Of a stretch of DNA of 64,000 bases, positions 24,690 to 33,973 are shown piece after piece. The stretch is taken from assembly GCA_014240375.1 (NCBI GenBank), contig JAAZXB010000006.1, positions 108,848 through 172,847 on the forward strand. The letters are read 5' to 3'. Numbering within the stretch: position 1 is the stretch's first letter; each line of letters starts with the position of its first letter. This stretch comes from Planctomycetota bacterium (GTDB lineage Bacteria > Planctomycetota > UBA8108 > UBA1146). Below the pieces are notes generated by a model. The model saw only the letters and a program-made list of their open reading frames with translations. It was not told the DNA's origin and ran no database searches. Position numbers and translations under genes: made by a program.

Positions 24690-26755
24690 ACTGGAAGTCA
24701 TTTCTGGGGCTGGCCCCGAACTCCTCTGCCGCCGAAGGGGAGCATCCCCTCACCTCTCGATCGGGAGAGTTCCTCTCCGCTCTGGTGTTCCTCGGGGTAG
24801 CAGCGAGTTTCCTGGCGGTGCTGGGAAAGTGCGGCTGGATGCAACTGGTCGAGGGTGAGCAGTGGACCTTCACTCAGCAGCAAACCCAGAGCCAAACGCG
24901 CCACTCGACGATCACTCGGGGACAGATCCTCGACAAGAATGGGCAGGTGCTGGCGCTCGACCGGATCCATTATCGTGTCGCCATCGATCCCTTTTCCGCA
25001 GCCAAGGTGGCCTCGAACGAGACCGGTGTCGAAGGATTGCAGCGCGCCATCCAGGGAGTGCTCGATCTACCCGGGCTGATCCTCGATCAGCCGAGGTCGA
25101 AGATCGAAGCGAGGATCGTCGAGATCGCTCTTCGAAATCAGCAGATTTCCGCACCGGGACCGCATCCACCAGGTGCGCCATTGATCCAGTACTACCCGGT
25201 CGGGATCGTCGAGGCGGGCCTCGCAGAAATAGAACTTCTTCGCGCCCGGTTGCGCTTACACAAGGATCTGGAACGGCCGGTAGTGCCGGCTCTGGAGACC
25301 CTTCTCGAGCGGTACTATCCCTTCGGAGATTGCGCGACTCTGGTCGTTGGAGAACTTCGTAAGGATCGACAGATCGGTCTGCACGGAATCGAACTTTCCT
25401 GCAACGATCGGCTGAAAGCACGCAGTGGCCTGCTGAGCCAACGTACCGATGCCGGGGGCAGACGACTCGCCGAGGCGACCGAGCAGGTGCCATCGATGGA
25501 GCGCGAAGATGTACAACTGACCATCGGAATTCACGAACAAGCGCTGCTCGAATCGGTGCTGGAGGAGACCTATTTCAGTACCGGGGCTGAAAGTGTCACC
25601 GGCATCGTGATGGATCCTCGAAATGGCGAGATCATCGCACTCAGCACCTACCCGGGCCTCCAGCGCGGGGATATGCAAAAATTGTGGAACCAGAGCCGAC
25701 CCGGCGATGCCTTGCCGATGATGCTGCAGGCGCTGCATCTTTCGATGGAGCCGGGATCGGTGGTCAAACCGTTGATCCTCACCGCTGCCCTGCAGGCAGG
25801 GTTACGATTCGAGGATCGCGTCGATGTCCATGCCATGAGCCAGTCCTTCGCTGGCCGCAGGCGCGTATTTACCGACAGTCACCTGCTACGCGATCGCACG
25901 CTCCTCGGTACGGTGGTCGAATCGAGTAACATCGGAATCGTCGACATCGGCATGCGGCTCGGCAAGAAGCGTGTCCATCAGTGCCTGACCTCCTTCGGAC
26001 TGGGGAGTCGGACCGGAATCGACCTCCCCGGGGAAGAGCGGGGCTCCATCAAACCCCTTTCGAAATGGAGCTGGTACACGCTGACTTCGGCTTCCTTCGG
26101 TTACGAGATCCAGGTCACTCCGCTCCAGTTGATCCGCGCCTACAGTGTCATCGCCAACGGAGGAGAACTGGTCACCCCGCACCTCAAGAAAAGCTTTGTC
26201 GATCCACTGGGTTCCCCCCGGACCCGGATCATCTCGACTCAGATCGCTTCTCAGGCACGATTTGCGATGCGTGAAGTGATGCGAGTGGGTACCGGAAAGA
26301 CGGTCGGAGGGATGGTCGAGATGGCCGGAAAAACCGGCACCGCCAAGATGTCGGTGGAGGGGGAGTACGTCGATGGACTCTACACCTCCAGCTTTATCGG
26401 ATTCGCCCCATGGCAGGCTCCCGAGCGGATCGCGATGGTGGTGGTGGAGCAACCCGATCCCCAGATGAAGGGCTATTACGCCTCGAAGACGGCTGCCCCG
26501 GCGGTCCGAGATCTGCTCGAAGGGGTCCTTCGACTCGACGGAAATCGGGTGCAACAGGCGCTGGCCGCCACCGATCCCGCCTCCCTCCTGGTTCCCCAGC
26601 GTCACTCCCGCCACCGATTCGACTCCACCGATTCTCTGCGCCGGCAGGGGGAAGATGATCCGAGGCGGATTGATCCCCTCGTCAGGGCCGATAGTCTGGG
26701 CAGACGGGAGAGGACCGGGGAAGGGGAAGCGCCAGCATGGGATCACGACGATTGA
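24686..26755 (+). CDS. ftsI: Class B penicillin-binding protein (FtsI/PBP2-type transpeptidase)
   Basis: This enzyme cross-links peptidoglycan at the septum. The 689-residue protein has a cytoplasmic start, a membrane helix near residues 30-47, a pedestal region beginning RHSTITRGQILDKNGQVLA, and a C-terminal transpeptidase domain. The three catalytic motifs are intact: SVVK at 358-361, SSN at 413-415 and KTG at 549-551. After the domain about 90 Arg/Asp-rich residues follow without recognisable fold. Position after the FtsL-like gene supports FtsI. It overlaps murE by 19 bases. Confidence 0.94.
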   Translation: MNWKSFLGLAPNSSAAEGEHPLTSRSGEFLSALVFLGVAASFLAVLGKCGWMQLVEGEQWTFTQQQTQSQTRHSTITRGQILDKNGQVLALDRIHYRVAIDPFSAAKVASNETGVEGLQRAIQGVLDLPGLILDQPRSKIEARIVEIALRNQQISAPGPHPPGAPLIQYYPVGIVEAGLAEIELLRARLRLHKDLERPVVPALETLLERYYPFGDCATLVVGELRKDRQIGLHGIELSCNDRLKARSGLLSQRTDAGGRRLAEATEQVPSMEREDVQLTIGIHEQALLESVLEETYFSTGAESVTGIVMDPRNGEIIALSTYPGLQRGDMQKLWNQSRPGDALPMMLQALHLSMEPGSVVKPLILTAALQAGLRFEDRVDVHAMSQSFAGRRRVFTDSHLLRDRTLLGTVVESSNIGIVDIGMRLGKKRVHQCLTSFGLGSRTGIDLPGEERGSIKPLSKWSWYTLTSASFGYEIQVTPLQLIRAYSVIANGGELVTPHLKKSFVDPLGSPRTRIISTQIASQARFAMREVMRVGTGKTVGGMVEMAGKTGTAKMSVEGEYVDGLYTSSFIGFAPWQAPERIAMVVVEQPDPQMKGYYASKTAAPAVRDLLEGVLRLDGNRVQQALAATDPASLLVPQRHSRHRFDSTDSLRRQGEDDPRRIDPLVRADSLGRRERTGEGEAPAWDHDD

Positions 26756-28233
26756 TGTCGCTACGGGTGCCTCTTGGCCGAGACATCCTGGGGGAGATCC
26801 TTGGAGTTCCACATCTGAATCGCTGGCCCGACCGACCCATCTCATCCATCTGCAATGATCATCGCAAGATGCCCGCAGACCTGTTCGTCGCAGTGCAGGG
26901 CCAACGTCACGATGCCACCGACTACATTCGTCAGGCGATCCACGACGGTGCTCGCAGCATCGTTTGTCAGTCTCCACCCTTTTCCGATGTCGATGGGTCC
27001 GTCTGCTGGTGGCAGGTGGATGATGCGCGTCGGGCACTGGGTCAGTTAGCCCACGCCGGAGCCGGTTGGCCAGGCCGCAAGATGCGAGTCTTTGGCATCA
27101 CCGGAACCAATGGTAAGAGCACCACGGTGGGATACCTGTCGAGCATCTTGCAAGAGGCTGGTCGCAAGGTCGGTTGGATGACCACCCTCGAGCATCGCCT
27201 CGGGGATAGCACCACCCGCAGCAGCATGACCACCGAAGATCCACTGGTGATCGCCGACTCACTGGCCCAGCATCTCGCGGCGGGTGGCACCGACATGGTG
27301 CTTGAGGTTTCATCCCATGGCATCGATCAGCAACGGATCGGTGGGCTTTCCCTGACCGCCGCTGCGATCACCTCCCTCGGCCGCGATCACCTCGATTACC
27401 ACGAGACAATCGAGCAGTACCATCAGACCAAGCAGCGCCTTGGTGACTGGTGTCCGGCTGGTGCGGCGTTTGTCAGACCGCATCCGCAGCAAGATGCTTC
27501 CGATCCGGCGGGAGAGATTCGTTTCCAGGTCGATGGCTTCGCGGATGCGGTGGCGGATCGAATCGTCGGTGGTTTCGAGGGGAGCAGCGCTCGCTTCCAA
27601 ACCGATGGTTTCACTGGAGAGGTGAAGTTGAGACAGTTGGGATGGCACAACGTGTCCAATGCGCTGGTCGCCAGTGCCATCGCCGCAGCAAATCAAATCC
27701 CGGCCACTCACATCGTGGCAGGAATTGACAGGGCGACGGCTGTTAAAGGCCGACTCCAGAGGATCGAGTCCCCGGTGGGGCGGATCTACATCGATTTTGC
27801 CCATACTCCAGATGCCATCGACGCGGTGATCTCGACCCTGCGCCCGCTGGTCAGCGGTCGATTGATCCTGCTGTTCGGTTGCGGAGGGGAGCGAGATCAG
27901 GGCAAGCGTCAGCAGATGGGTTGGTGCGCCTCCAGGGCCGATCAGCTGATCGTGACCAGCGACAATCCCAGAGGTGAGGATCCTCAGCAGATCATCGATC
28001 AGGTCTTGACCGGCGTGTCGAGGGGAGTCGACTGCATCGCCGAGGTGGATCGACGCCTGGCCATCGATGCTGCGCTGAAGATGCTCACCCCCGATGACGT
28101 CCTGGTCATCGCCGGGAAGGGACATGAAGATACCCAGCAGATCGGAGATCGCTTCGATTCGTTCGATGACCGTCGGGTGACATGTGAACTGCTGGAGCAG
28201 CAATTTCCCTCCTCCAGGGAGGTGCTCGGATGA
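26737..28233 (+). CDS. murE: UDP-MurNAc-tripeptide synthetase (meso-DAP type)
   Basis: MurE adds the third stem residue to UDP-MurNAc-L-Ala-D-Glu. The 498-residue protein has the ATP loop GTNGKST, the TTEDP segment, EVSSHGIDQQR, and the C-terminal DNPRGEDP. DNPR is the signature of enzymes using meso-diaminopimelate rather than lysine, so a DAP-type wall is expected. ATG 26737 follows GAAGGGGAAG; ATG 26755, which overlaps the ftsI stop, is a weaker alternative. It overlaps murF by ATGA. Confidence 0.96.
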   Translation: MGSRRLMSLRVPLGRDILGEILGVPHLNRWPDRPISSICNDHRKMPADLFVAVQGQRHDATDYIRQAIHDGARSIVCQSPPFSDVDGSVCWWQVDDARRALGQLAHAGAGWPGRKMRVFGITGTNGKSTTVGYLSSILQEAGRKVGWMTTLEHRLGDSTTRSSMTTEDPLVIADSLAQHLAAGGTDMVLEVSSHGIDQQRIGGLSLTAAAITSLGRDHLDYHETIEQYHQTKQRLGDWCPAGAAFVRPHPQQDASDPAGEIRFQVDGFADAVADRIVGGFEGSSARFQTDGFTGEVKLRQLGWHNVSNALVASAIAAANQIPATHIVAGIDRATAVKGRLQRIESPVGRIYIDFAHTPDAIDAVISTLRPLVSGRLILLFGCGGERDQGKRQQMGWCASRADQLIVTSDNPRGEDPQQIIDQVLTGVSRGVDCIAEVDRRLAIDAALKMLTPDDVLVIAGKGHEDTQQIGDRFDSFDDRRVTCELLEQQFPSSREVLG

Positions 28234-29660
28234 AGAGCACTTCACTGGCGACTGTCGCGAGATGGGCGGGGGCGATGCTGGTTCGAGGGAGCCATTCGAT
28301 TCCGATCCAAAAGGTCGTTTTCGATAGTCGGGAAGCGACCGCAGGAACGCTATTCGTGGCGCTCGAAGGAGCGCAGCACCATGGGATCCACTTCGCAGTG
28401 GATGCGCTGAAGCGGGGAGCAGCAGCAGTGCTCTGCGACCCAGGATTCTCTCGCCATCATGCTGGCCCATCGTTGGAGGCTCCGTCGGCACTCGAAGCAC
28501 TCTCTGCACTGGCGCGCGGATATCGCCAACAGGATCGCCACCTGACGCCAGCTCTGGCGGTCACCGGCAGTGTCGGGAAAACCACCACCTGTGGCATGAT
28601 CCACGATCTGCTGGCGGCCACTCACCGCGTTCATGCACCGCGCGATTCCTTCAATAACGAGATCGGAGTCCCGATCACGATCCTCGAGGCACCTCCGGAA
28701 ACAGAGGTGCTGGTGCTGGAAGTGGGGACCAGTTCTGTCGGAGAGATCGCTGCCCGCACCGAGGTGGCTCAGCCGTCTCACGGTGTCATCACGGCGATTT
28801 CAGAGGCGCATCTGGAAGGTCTCGGTACTCTGGAGGCGATTTGTAGGGAGAAGTTTTCGCTGCTCGATCGACTCGAAGGCGATCAACGGTGGGCGCCGGT
28901 CGAGTGGCGCTCTCGGATGGGGGAGCAGGGTTCGCTCTTTCACTGGACTGGACCGTCTGGTGACCTCGAGGTGCAATGGCAGCATGCGGATGCGGTGACC
29001 GTGATCGATCGCTTACGGGGGCGCAAGTTCGACTTGCCCTGGGCATTGCCGACTAGATGGGCGCTGAGGTGTTTCGAATCGGCGCTGGCGGTGGTTCTTG
29101 ATTTTATTTCTGATCCTAAACTGCTGGCTGCGGCAGTGGTCAAACTTTCGCTTCCGCGATTACGTCACGAACTCCGCAGTGCAGGTGAAGTGGAACTGAT
29201 CCTTGATTGCTATAACTCCAGTCCTCACGCATTGAGTTGTGCCATCGATGATCTGAGCCAGTCGTCTGCTCGTCGAAAAGTGGCGGTGATCGGAACGATG
29301 GAGGAACTGGGTGCCGAGGAAAAACGCCTTCATATCGAGGCGGGTCGCACATGTGCGAGGTCGAAACTCGACCTCATCTTCCTCCTTGGCAGGGCTGCAA
29401 AGTGGTATGCAGAGGGATTGGATGAAGGCTCCGGTGAATGTGATGTGGTTCACATCGAGGATGATGATCGAGCAGCGACTCAGATCTGTCAGCGTCTCGA
29501 GCCAGGAGATTCGGTGCTGTTCAAGGCATCGCGCAAGGAGCAGTTGGACCAACTCGCCACCGAAGTCGAGGAGAGACTGGTGACCCGGCAACAGATCAGC
29601 CAACAAGGTGAGGAGAGTGGATGCAGACCAGTAGTGGCTCCTCCTCGATTCTCGAAGTAG
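28230..29660 (+). CDS. murF: UDP-MurNAc-tripeptide:D-Ala-D-Ala ligase
   Basis: MurF completes the pentapeptide of the cytoplasmic precursor. The 476-residue protein has the ATP loop TGSVGKTTT, the NNEIGVPITIL segment, EVGTSSVGEI and a C-terminal KASRKEQLD, where the family usually has KGSRxxxMD. ILDCYNSSP replaces the common LDAYNANP. These are small deviations; the fold is clear. In most bacteria mraY and murD follow murF, but here ftsW starts 40 bases before the murF stop, so there is no room for them. Confidence 0.94.
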   Translation: MKSTSLATVARWAGAMLVRGSHSIPIQKVVFDSREATAGTLFVALEGAQHHGIHFAVDALKRGAAAVLCDPGFSRHHAGPSLEAPSALEALSALARGYRQQDRHLTPALAVTGSVGKTTTCGMIHDLLAATHRVHAPRDSFNNEIGVPITILEAPPETEVLVLEVGTSSVGEIAARTEVAQPSHGVITAISEAHLEGLGTLEAICREKFSLLDRLEGDQRWAPVEWRSRMGEQGSLFHWTGPSGDLEVQWQHADAVTVIDRLRGRKFDLPWALPTRWALRCFESALAVVLDFISDPKLLAAAVVKLSLPRLRHELRSAGEVELILDCYNSSPHALSCAIDDLSQSSARRKVAVIGTMEELGAEEKRLHIEAGRTCARSKLDLIFLLGRAAKWYAEGLDEGSGECDVVHIEDDDRAATQICQRLEPGDSVLFKASRKEQLDQLATEVEERLVTRQQISQQGEESGCRPVVAPPRFSK

Positions 29661-30790
29661 AAGCGAGAGCTCAGTTGGATCCTGCCCGGGAAGGGTTTCG
29701 ATTTCTTTCTGCGGTGTTCATGATCTTGGTGATCGGGATGTTTTTTCACTACAGTGCATCCTCCTACAGATCCTTCGTGGCGGAAGCAGATCCCACTGCG
29801 ATGTGGGTCAAGCAGTTGAAGGGCTATGGCCTCGGCTGCTTGCTCTTCGCCGTGGGATATCTGATCCAGCCGCGCCGCTGGATCGAGATGTACTGGATCC
29901 CATTGTGGGTTGGAGTGGTGCTTCTGCTGTTGGCAACCATCGTCAGTCCACTGGGTCGCGAACTCAATGATGCCTACCGCTGGCTCGATCTGGGGATTCG
30001 ATTCCAACCATCTGAACTGGCCAAGTTCACAGTTCCAGCAGCGACCATCGCATTGACCGGAGTTCTGCGTTATCGAGGAGTGATGGGGAGACAGATCGGT
30101 GTGAGGTCTGCGACACTGATCGCTGCCGCACTGGTCGGGATACCCTTCTTCATCATCTGGAAACAACCCGATTTCGGAACGGCTCTCTTTCTGCTGATTC
30201 TGGGCCTGATCCCGCTGCTTCGCTGGCCGCAGGTCTGTCTCTTTTGTGGAGTGATATCGGGGCCACTGCTTCTCTTGCTGCTGCCGAAGGTGATTTCAAG
30301 GATGAGCGAGATGGAGCAACGGTTCGAGGCTCTCTTCAATCCTCAAGGAGTTCCTCAGGTGTGGGCAGGTCTACAGGCGATTGGCAGTGGTGGCTGGACC
30401 GGTAAGGGGATCGGGATGGGGACCAGCAAGACCCTCTACATGCCTTCAGAATACAGTGACTTCATCTTCGCAGTCTTCGCCGAAGAAACGGGCTTCCTTG
30501 GTGTGACGGTATTGATCACCCTCTACTCGCTGGTGCTGTTGTTTGGTTGGCGTCTTTCAAGGGCGGTCGAGGATGCTGATCTCGCCTGCCTGGTAAGGGT
30601 CGTGACCATCGCCATCACCGGTCAAGCGGCCATCAACTTGCTGGTCAATGTTGCGTTGTTTCCGACCAAAGGGATCCCGCTACCCTTCTTCTCCCACGGG
30701 TCGACAGGACTCGCCGTGTTCATGGGGATGACGGGAGTCGTGATCGGAATCTCGAGAACTCGTGGGCGACAGGCGGTGAGCCTGACATGA
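29621..30790 (+). CDS. ftsW: SEDS-family glycosyltransferase FtsW (RodA/FtsW)
   Basis: SEDS proteins polymerise glycan strands from lipid II together with a class B PBP. The 389-residue protein has about ten hydrophobic segments, QPSELAKF with the conserved Pro-Ser-Glu, KQPDFGTALF, the glycine stretch GSGGWTGKGIGMG and the signature PTKGIPLPFFSHGST. ATG 29621 follows GAGGAG. It is called FtsW rather than RodA because of its place between murF and murG; sequence alone does not fully separate the two. Confidence 0.93.
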   Translation: MQTSSGSSSILEVEARAQLDPAREGFRFLSAVFMILVIGMFFHYSASSYRSFVAEADPTAMWVKQLKGYGLGCLLFAVGYLIQPRRWIEMYWIPLWVGVVLLLLATIVSPLGRELNDAYRWLDLGIRFQPSELAKFTVPAATIALTGVLRYRGVMGRQIGVRSATLIAAALVGIPFFIIWKQPDFGTALFLLILGLIPLLRWPQVCLFCGVISGPLLLLLLPKVISRMSEMEQRFEALFNPQGVPQVWAGLQAIGSGGWTGKGIGMGTSKTLYMPSEYSDFIFAVFAEETGFLGVTVLITLYSLVLLFGWRLSRAVEDADLACLVRVVTIAITGQAAINLLVNVALFPTKGIPLPFFSHGSTGLAVFMGMTGVVIGISRTRGRQAVSLT

Positions 30791-31875
30791 AACGAATTCT
30801 ACTCGCCGGTGGAAACTCTGGTGGTCACATCTTCCCTGGGATTGCGCTGGCGCGGGCTCTCTCTCGACAAGAAGTCGCCGAGCCGCTCTTCCTCGATCAT
30901 CAGACAACGATGGAGAATAAGATCTTTCCGGACTGCGGGATCGAGACCATTTCACCTCCCTGGAGCGGGATCGGCACCATCGGCGATTCGATGTTGAGGA
31001 TCCCAGCCGCTCGTCAATGGCTTGTCGAGCAGCGTATCGATGCCGTGGTCGGGCTTGGAGCAAGGCCGGCGGTAGCGATGGGAATCGGTGCATGGACCAG
31101 AGGATTGCCGCTTTTTCTGCTCGAGCAGAACAAGGTGATGGGGCGAGCCAATCGACTACTGTCCAGGTTCGCACGCAAGATATTTTTTACCTGGCCCATC
31201 GATGGAATGTCTCGCAGTTTACGCTCGCGCAGTGCCATTCTCGGCTGCCCGGTAAGAGAGCAGTTCATTCCCAGCGCGCTGACTACCGATCAGAAACTAC
31301 AACTGCTGGTCATGGGTGGTAGCCAGGGGGCGGAACCGGTCAACCAGATGATCTTGCAAGCGATCGCACTACTGAGGAATCGTCAGGCCATTCGGATTCA
31401 TCACATCTGTGGAGATGAGAAAGGGGCCGGAATCCAGCAGCGCTGGGATCAACTCGGTGTCGAAGCAAAAGTCTCTCCATTTCTCGAGGACCCGGCATCT
31501 GCTCTCATCGATGCCAGTCTGGTGCTGGGGCGCGCCGGCGGTTCGACCGTTGCAGAAATATGTTGTGTAGGTCGTCCCGCCATCTACTGGCCATATCCCC
31601 ATCATCGAGATCAACACCAACGACTGAACGCCCGGCATGTTTCGCAGCGTGGTGGTGCTTTGGTGGTGGAGGACTCATCGCCGGGGCAGGTTGCGCAATG
31701 GATCGACGATCTGGTAGAGAACAGGTCGCGACTCGAGAAGATGGCAGAGTCCGCTCGTAGCCTCGGTTGCCCTGACGCCGCACAGAGAATCTCCGATGTG
31801 TTGGCGGCTCACCTCGGAGCCGATCAGAGTGGGATTCCTCATCGTCTTGAAGAAGTGATGGAGGGGGTGCGATGA
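30787..31875 (+). CDS. murG: UDP-GlcNAc:lipid I GlcNAc transferase
   Basis: MurG makes lipid II on the inner face of the membrane. The 362-residue GT-B protein starts LAGGNSGGHIFPGIALA, which matches the GGTGGHxxP loop with one substitution. Its C-terminal domain has VMGGSQGAEPVN and GRAGGSTVAEICCVGRPAI followed by DQHQRLNARH. The second glycine motif, usually GGYxSxP, reads GLGARPAVAMG here, a mild divergence. It overlaps ftsW and the LysM gene by four bases each. Confidence 0.94.
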   Translation: MKRILLAGGNSGGHIFPGIALARALSRQEVAEPLFLDHQTTMENKIFPDCGIETISPPWSGIGTIGDSMLRIPAARQWLVEQRIDAVVGLGARPAVAMGIGAWTRGLPLFLLEQNKVMGRANRLLSRFARKIFFTWPIDGMSRSLRSRSAILGCPVREQFIPSALTTDQKLQLLVMGGSQGAEPVNQMILQAIALLRNRQAIRIHHICGDEKGAGIQQRWDQLGVEAKVSPFLEDPASALIDASLVLGRAGGSTVAEICCVGRPAIYWPYPHHRDQHQRLNARHVSQRGGALVVEDSSPGQVAQWIDDLVENRSRLEKMAESARSLGCPDAAQRISDVLAAHLGADQSGIPHRLEEVMEGVR

Positions 31876-32582
31876 AGATGAACACGGTCCGGTGGATTCT
31901 CTGTATCTCGGTTCTCATCGTCGGAGTGATAGGGATCGGCAAGGGGCTCGGACCCAGCATCGAATCGGATTCTGTATTAGCCAACAAGGTGATGACTTCT
32001 CCCGTCACGCTCTCCTGGTATTCGGTCGACGAGCGTGCACGCCAGTGGCTCGGTGAAGTGCCTGTAGAATCCTCCAACAACGGGGCCGTACCTTCTGCGG
32101 AAGATCCACAGGTGGAGCCAGGCTCCGACCACACCACCGCTGCTCGCGATAGAAGCCTCGATTCGCCGCAACTTCAGCAGGAGGGCACCCAGAGTTCCTG
32201 GACGATTCGCCCAGGAGATAGTTTCTGGAAGATTGCCCGTGATGTCCTGGGCAGCATCGATCACTACCAGGCTCTCATCGATGCCAATCGCTCGATCGAT
32301 CCCGATCGTTTGCAGGTCGGGCAGGTGATCTCATTGCCGGCGATTGGTGTGGCTGTAAAGATCGGCTCCGCCGTTGAGGTGGAATCGTCTGCTCCCCTGC
32401 AGCACCAGGTGGGTAGCGGCGAGACTCTGGCCACCATTGCTCGTGACTACTACGGTGTAGCGGACTGGAATCGTCTGTTCGAGGCCAATCGGGATCGAAT
32501 CTCAAATCCTGATCGTCTCAAGATTGGAAGCTGGATCCGGATCCCGCAGCAACGACCTGCCGGGGAGAGGAGTGATCGTTGA
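31872..32582 (+). CDS. Membrane-anchored protein with two LysM domains
   Basis: This 236-residue protein has an N-terminal membrane helix (WILCISVLIVGVIGIGKG), a disordered linker of about 90 residues, and two LysM repeats: WTIRPGDSFWKIARDVLG..LQVGQVISLPA and HQVGSGETLATIARDYYG..LKIGSWIRIP. LysM domains bind GlcNAc in peptidoglycan. Its position between murG and murC, with four-base overlaps on both sides, suggests it works with the wall machinery outside the membrane; that role is inference. No catalytic domain is seen. Confidence 0.9.
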   Translation: MKMNTVRWILCISVLIVGVIGIGKGLGPSIESDSVLANKVMTSPVTLSWYSVDERARQWLGEVPVESSNNGAVPSAEDPQVEPGSDHTTAARDRSLDSPQLQQEGTQSSWTIRPGDSFWKIARDVLGSIDHYQALIDANRSIDPDRLQVGQVISLPAIGVAVKIGSAVEVESSAPLQHQVGSGETLATIARDYYGVADWNRLFEANRDRISNPDRLKIGSWIRIPQQRPAGERSDR

Positions 32583-33973
32583 CCGAAGTGGCTTCAATCC
32601 CTGACAAGATTCATATCATCGGGATCGGCGGAGCGGCCACCAGTGGTCTAGCGATGCTCTTGAAAGCTCGTGGTCACCAGGTTTCAGGGAGCGATCAGAC
32701 CGATCGTCTGAAGGACCGCTTGCTCCATGCAGGGATTCAGTTCTTTACCGGTCATAATCCCCGGAATCTCCCGCAAGACAGCGGCTTGGTGATCCGATCG
32801 CTAGCGATCCCGGATGATAACGAAGAGGTAGTGGAGGCCAAACGCCTCGAGATCGAGGTACTGTTGTACAGCGAAGTTCTCGGGCGCCTGTCATCCGAGG
32901 GGCACGCGATCGCCGTTTCAGGGACTCATGGAAAAACTTCCACGACAGGGATTCTGACCAGCATCATGATGGCGGCGGGGCGAGACCCTTCCGTGTTGTT
33001 TGGTGGAGAACTGGAATCACTGGGAGGCCGAAACTGGAGAAATGGAAGTGGCGAGGATTTCATCGTCGAGGCGTGTGAGTACCAGAAGAGTTTCCTCAAT
33101 CTTCGTCCAAGCGCTGGAATCATCACAAACATCGAGGTCGATCATCCTGAAGTGTATTGCGACCTCGCTGCTGTCCAGGATTCCTTTGGCGACTTTTTGC
33201 GAGGATTCCGTCCCGGAGCTCCGGTGGTCGTGCCCGAACTTCATGCAGATCAGTTGCTCAAGGTCGGGGCGGATGTTCGTCTCATCATCTTCGGTCTCGA
33301 TCAAGGAAAAGGATGGAGATCAAAGGTGCTCGAGAAGGGGCTGAGCAGCCTGATAGAGATGAGCGCAGATGGTCGCCCACTCTTCGAGGCGACACTCAAC
33401 CTTCCTGGTCGCCATACGATGCTCAATGCAACGGCAGCCGCAGCGCTGGCCAGTGCCCTTGGAGTCGATCTGGAATCGATCCGGCAAGGGATCGAAAATT
33501 ATCGTGGAGTGAAGCGGCGTTTCGAGAAACGGGAAGTCATCGATGACGCCGAATGGTTCGATGACTATGCGCATCATCCGACTGAAGTGAAGATGACACT
33601 GGAGACGGCTCGAGAGATCTATCCAGGTCGAAAGATCTGGGCACTGTTTCAGCCGCACCAGGCGATTCGGCTGGAGTATTTCTTCCAGGAGTTTGCCGAG
33701 TCTTTTGATGATGCCGATGAAGTACTGCTGCTGCCGATTTTTCATGCCCGTGAAGATCCACTCCAGTTTCCAACCGACATGCTGCAGGGGCTCGCCAGGC
33801 AGTTGAGAGAACGTCAGGTCTCCGCTCGAATAATTGGCTTCGAACAATCGATTCACGAACTGCCCGAAATCGTTGCTCCTGGAGATGTGGTGGTCGCACT
33901 CGGCGCCGGAAATATCGACAAGATCGGAGCTCGAATTTCTCAGGGTGGGCGGAATCTGGAGACATCAAGATGA
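32579..33973 (+). CDS. murC: UDP-N-acetylmuramate:L-alanine ligase
   Basis: MurC adds L-alanine to UDP-MurNAc. The 464-residue protein has IHIIGIGGAATSGLA at the N-terminus, the ATP loop SGTHGKTST, EACEYQKSFLNL, NIEVDHPEVY and FDDYAHHPTEV, all family motifs. It starts at TTG 32579 behind GAGAGGAG, with TTGA overlapping the LysM stop. It overlaps murB by ATGA. Confidence 0.96.
   Translation: MTEVASIPDKIHIIGIGGAATSGLAMLLKARGHQVSGSDQTDRLKDRLLHAGIQFFTGHNPRNLPQDSGLVIRSLAIPDDNEEVVEAKRLEIEVLLYSEVLGRLSSEGHAIAVSGTHGKTSTTGILTSIMMAAGRDPSVLFGGELESLGGRNWRNGSGEDFIVEACEYQKSFLNLRPSAGIITNIEVDHPEVYCDLAAVQDSFGDFLRGFRPGAPVVVPELHADQLLKVGADVRLIIFGLDQGKGWRSKVLEKGLSSLIEMSADGRPLFEATLNLPGRHTMLNATAAAALASALGVDLESIRQGIENYRGVKRRFEKREVIDDAEWFDDYAHHPTEVKMTLETAREIYPGRKIWALFQPHQAIRLEYFFQEFAESFDDADEVLLLPIFHAREDPLQFPTDMLQGLARQLRERQVSARIIGFEQSIHELPEIVAPGDVVVALGAGNIDKIGARISQGGRNLETSR

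Noticed and set aside
25886..27037. A 383-codon open frame on the minus strand
   Set aside because: It overlaps the ftsI transpeptidase domain and murE, both with intact catalytic motifs on the plus strand.
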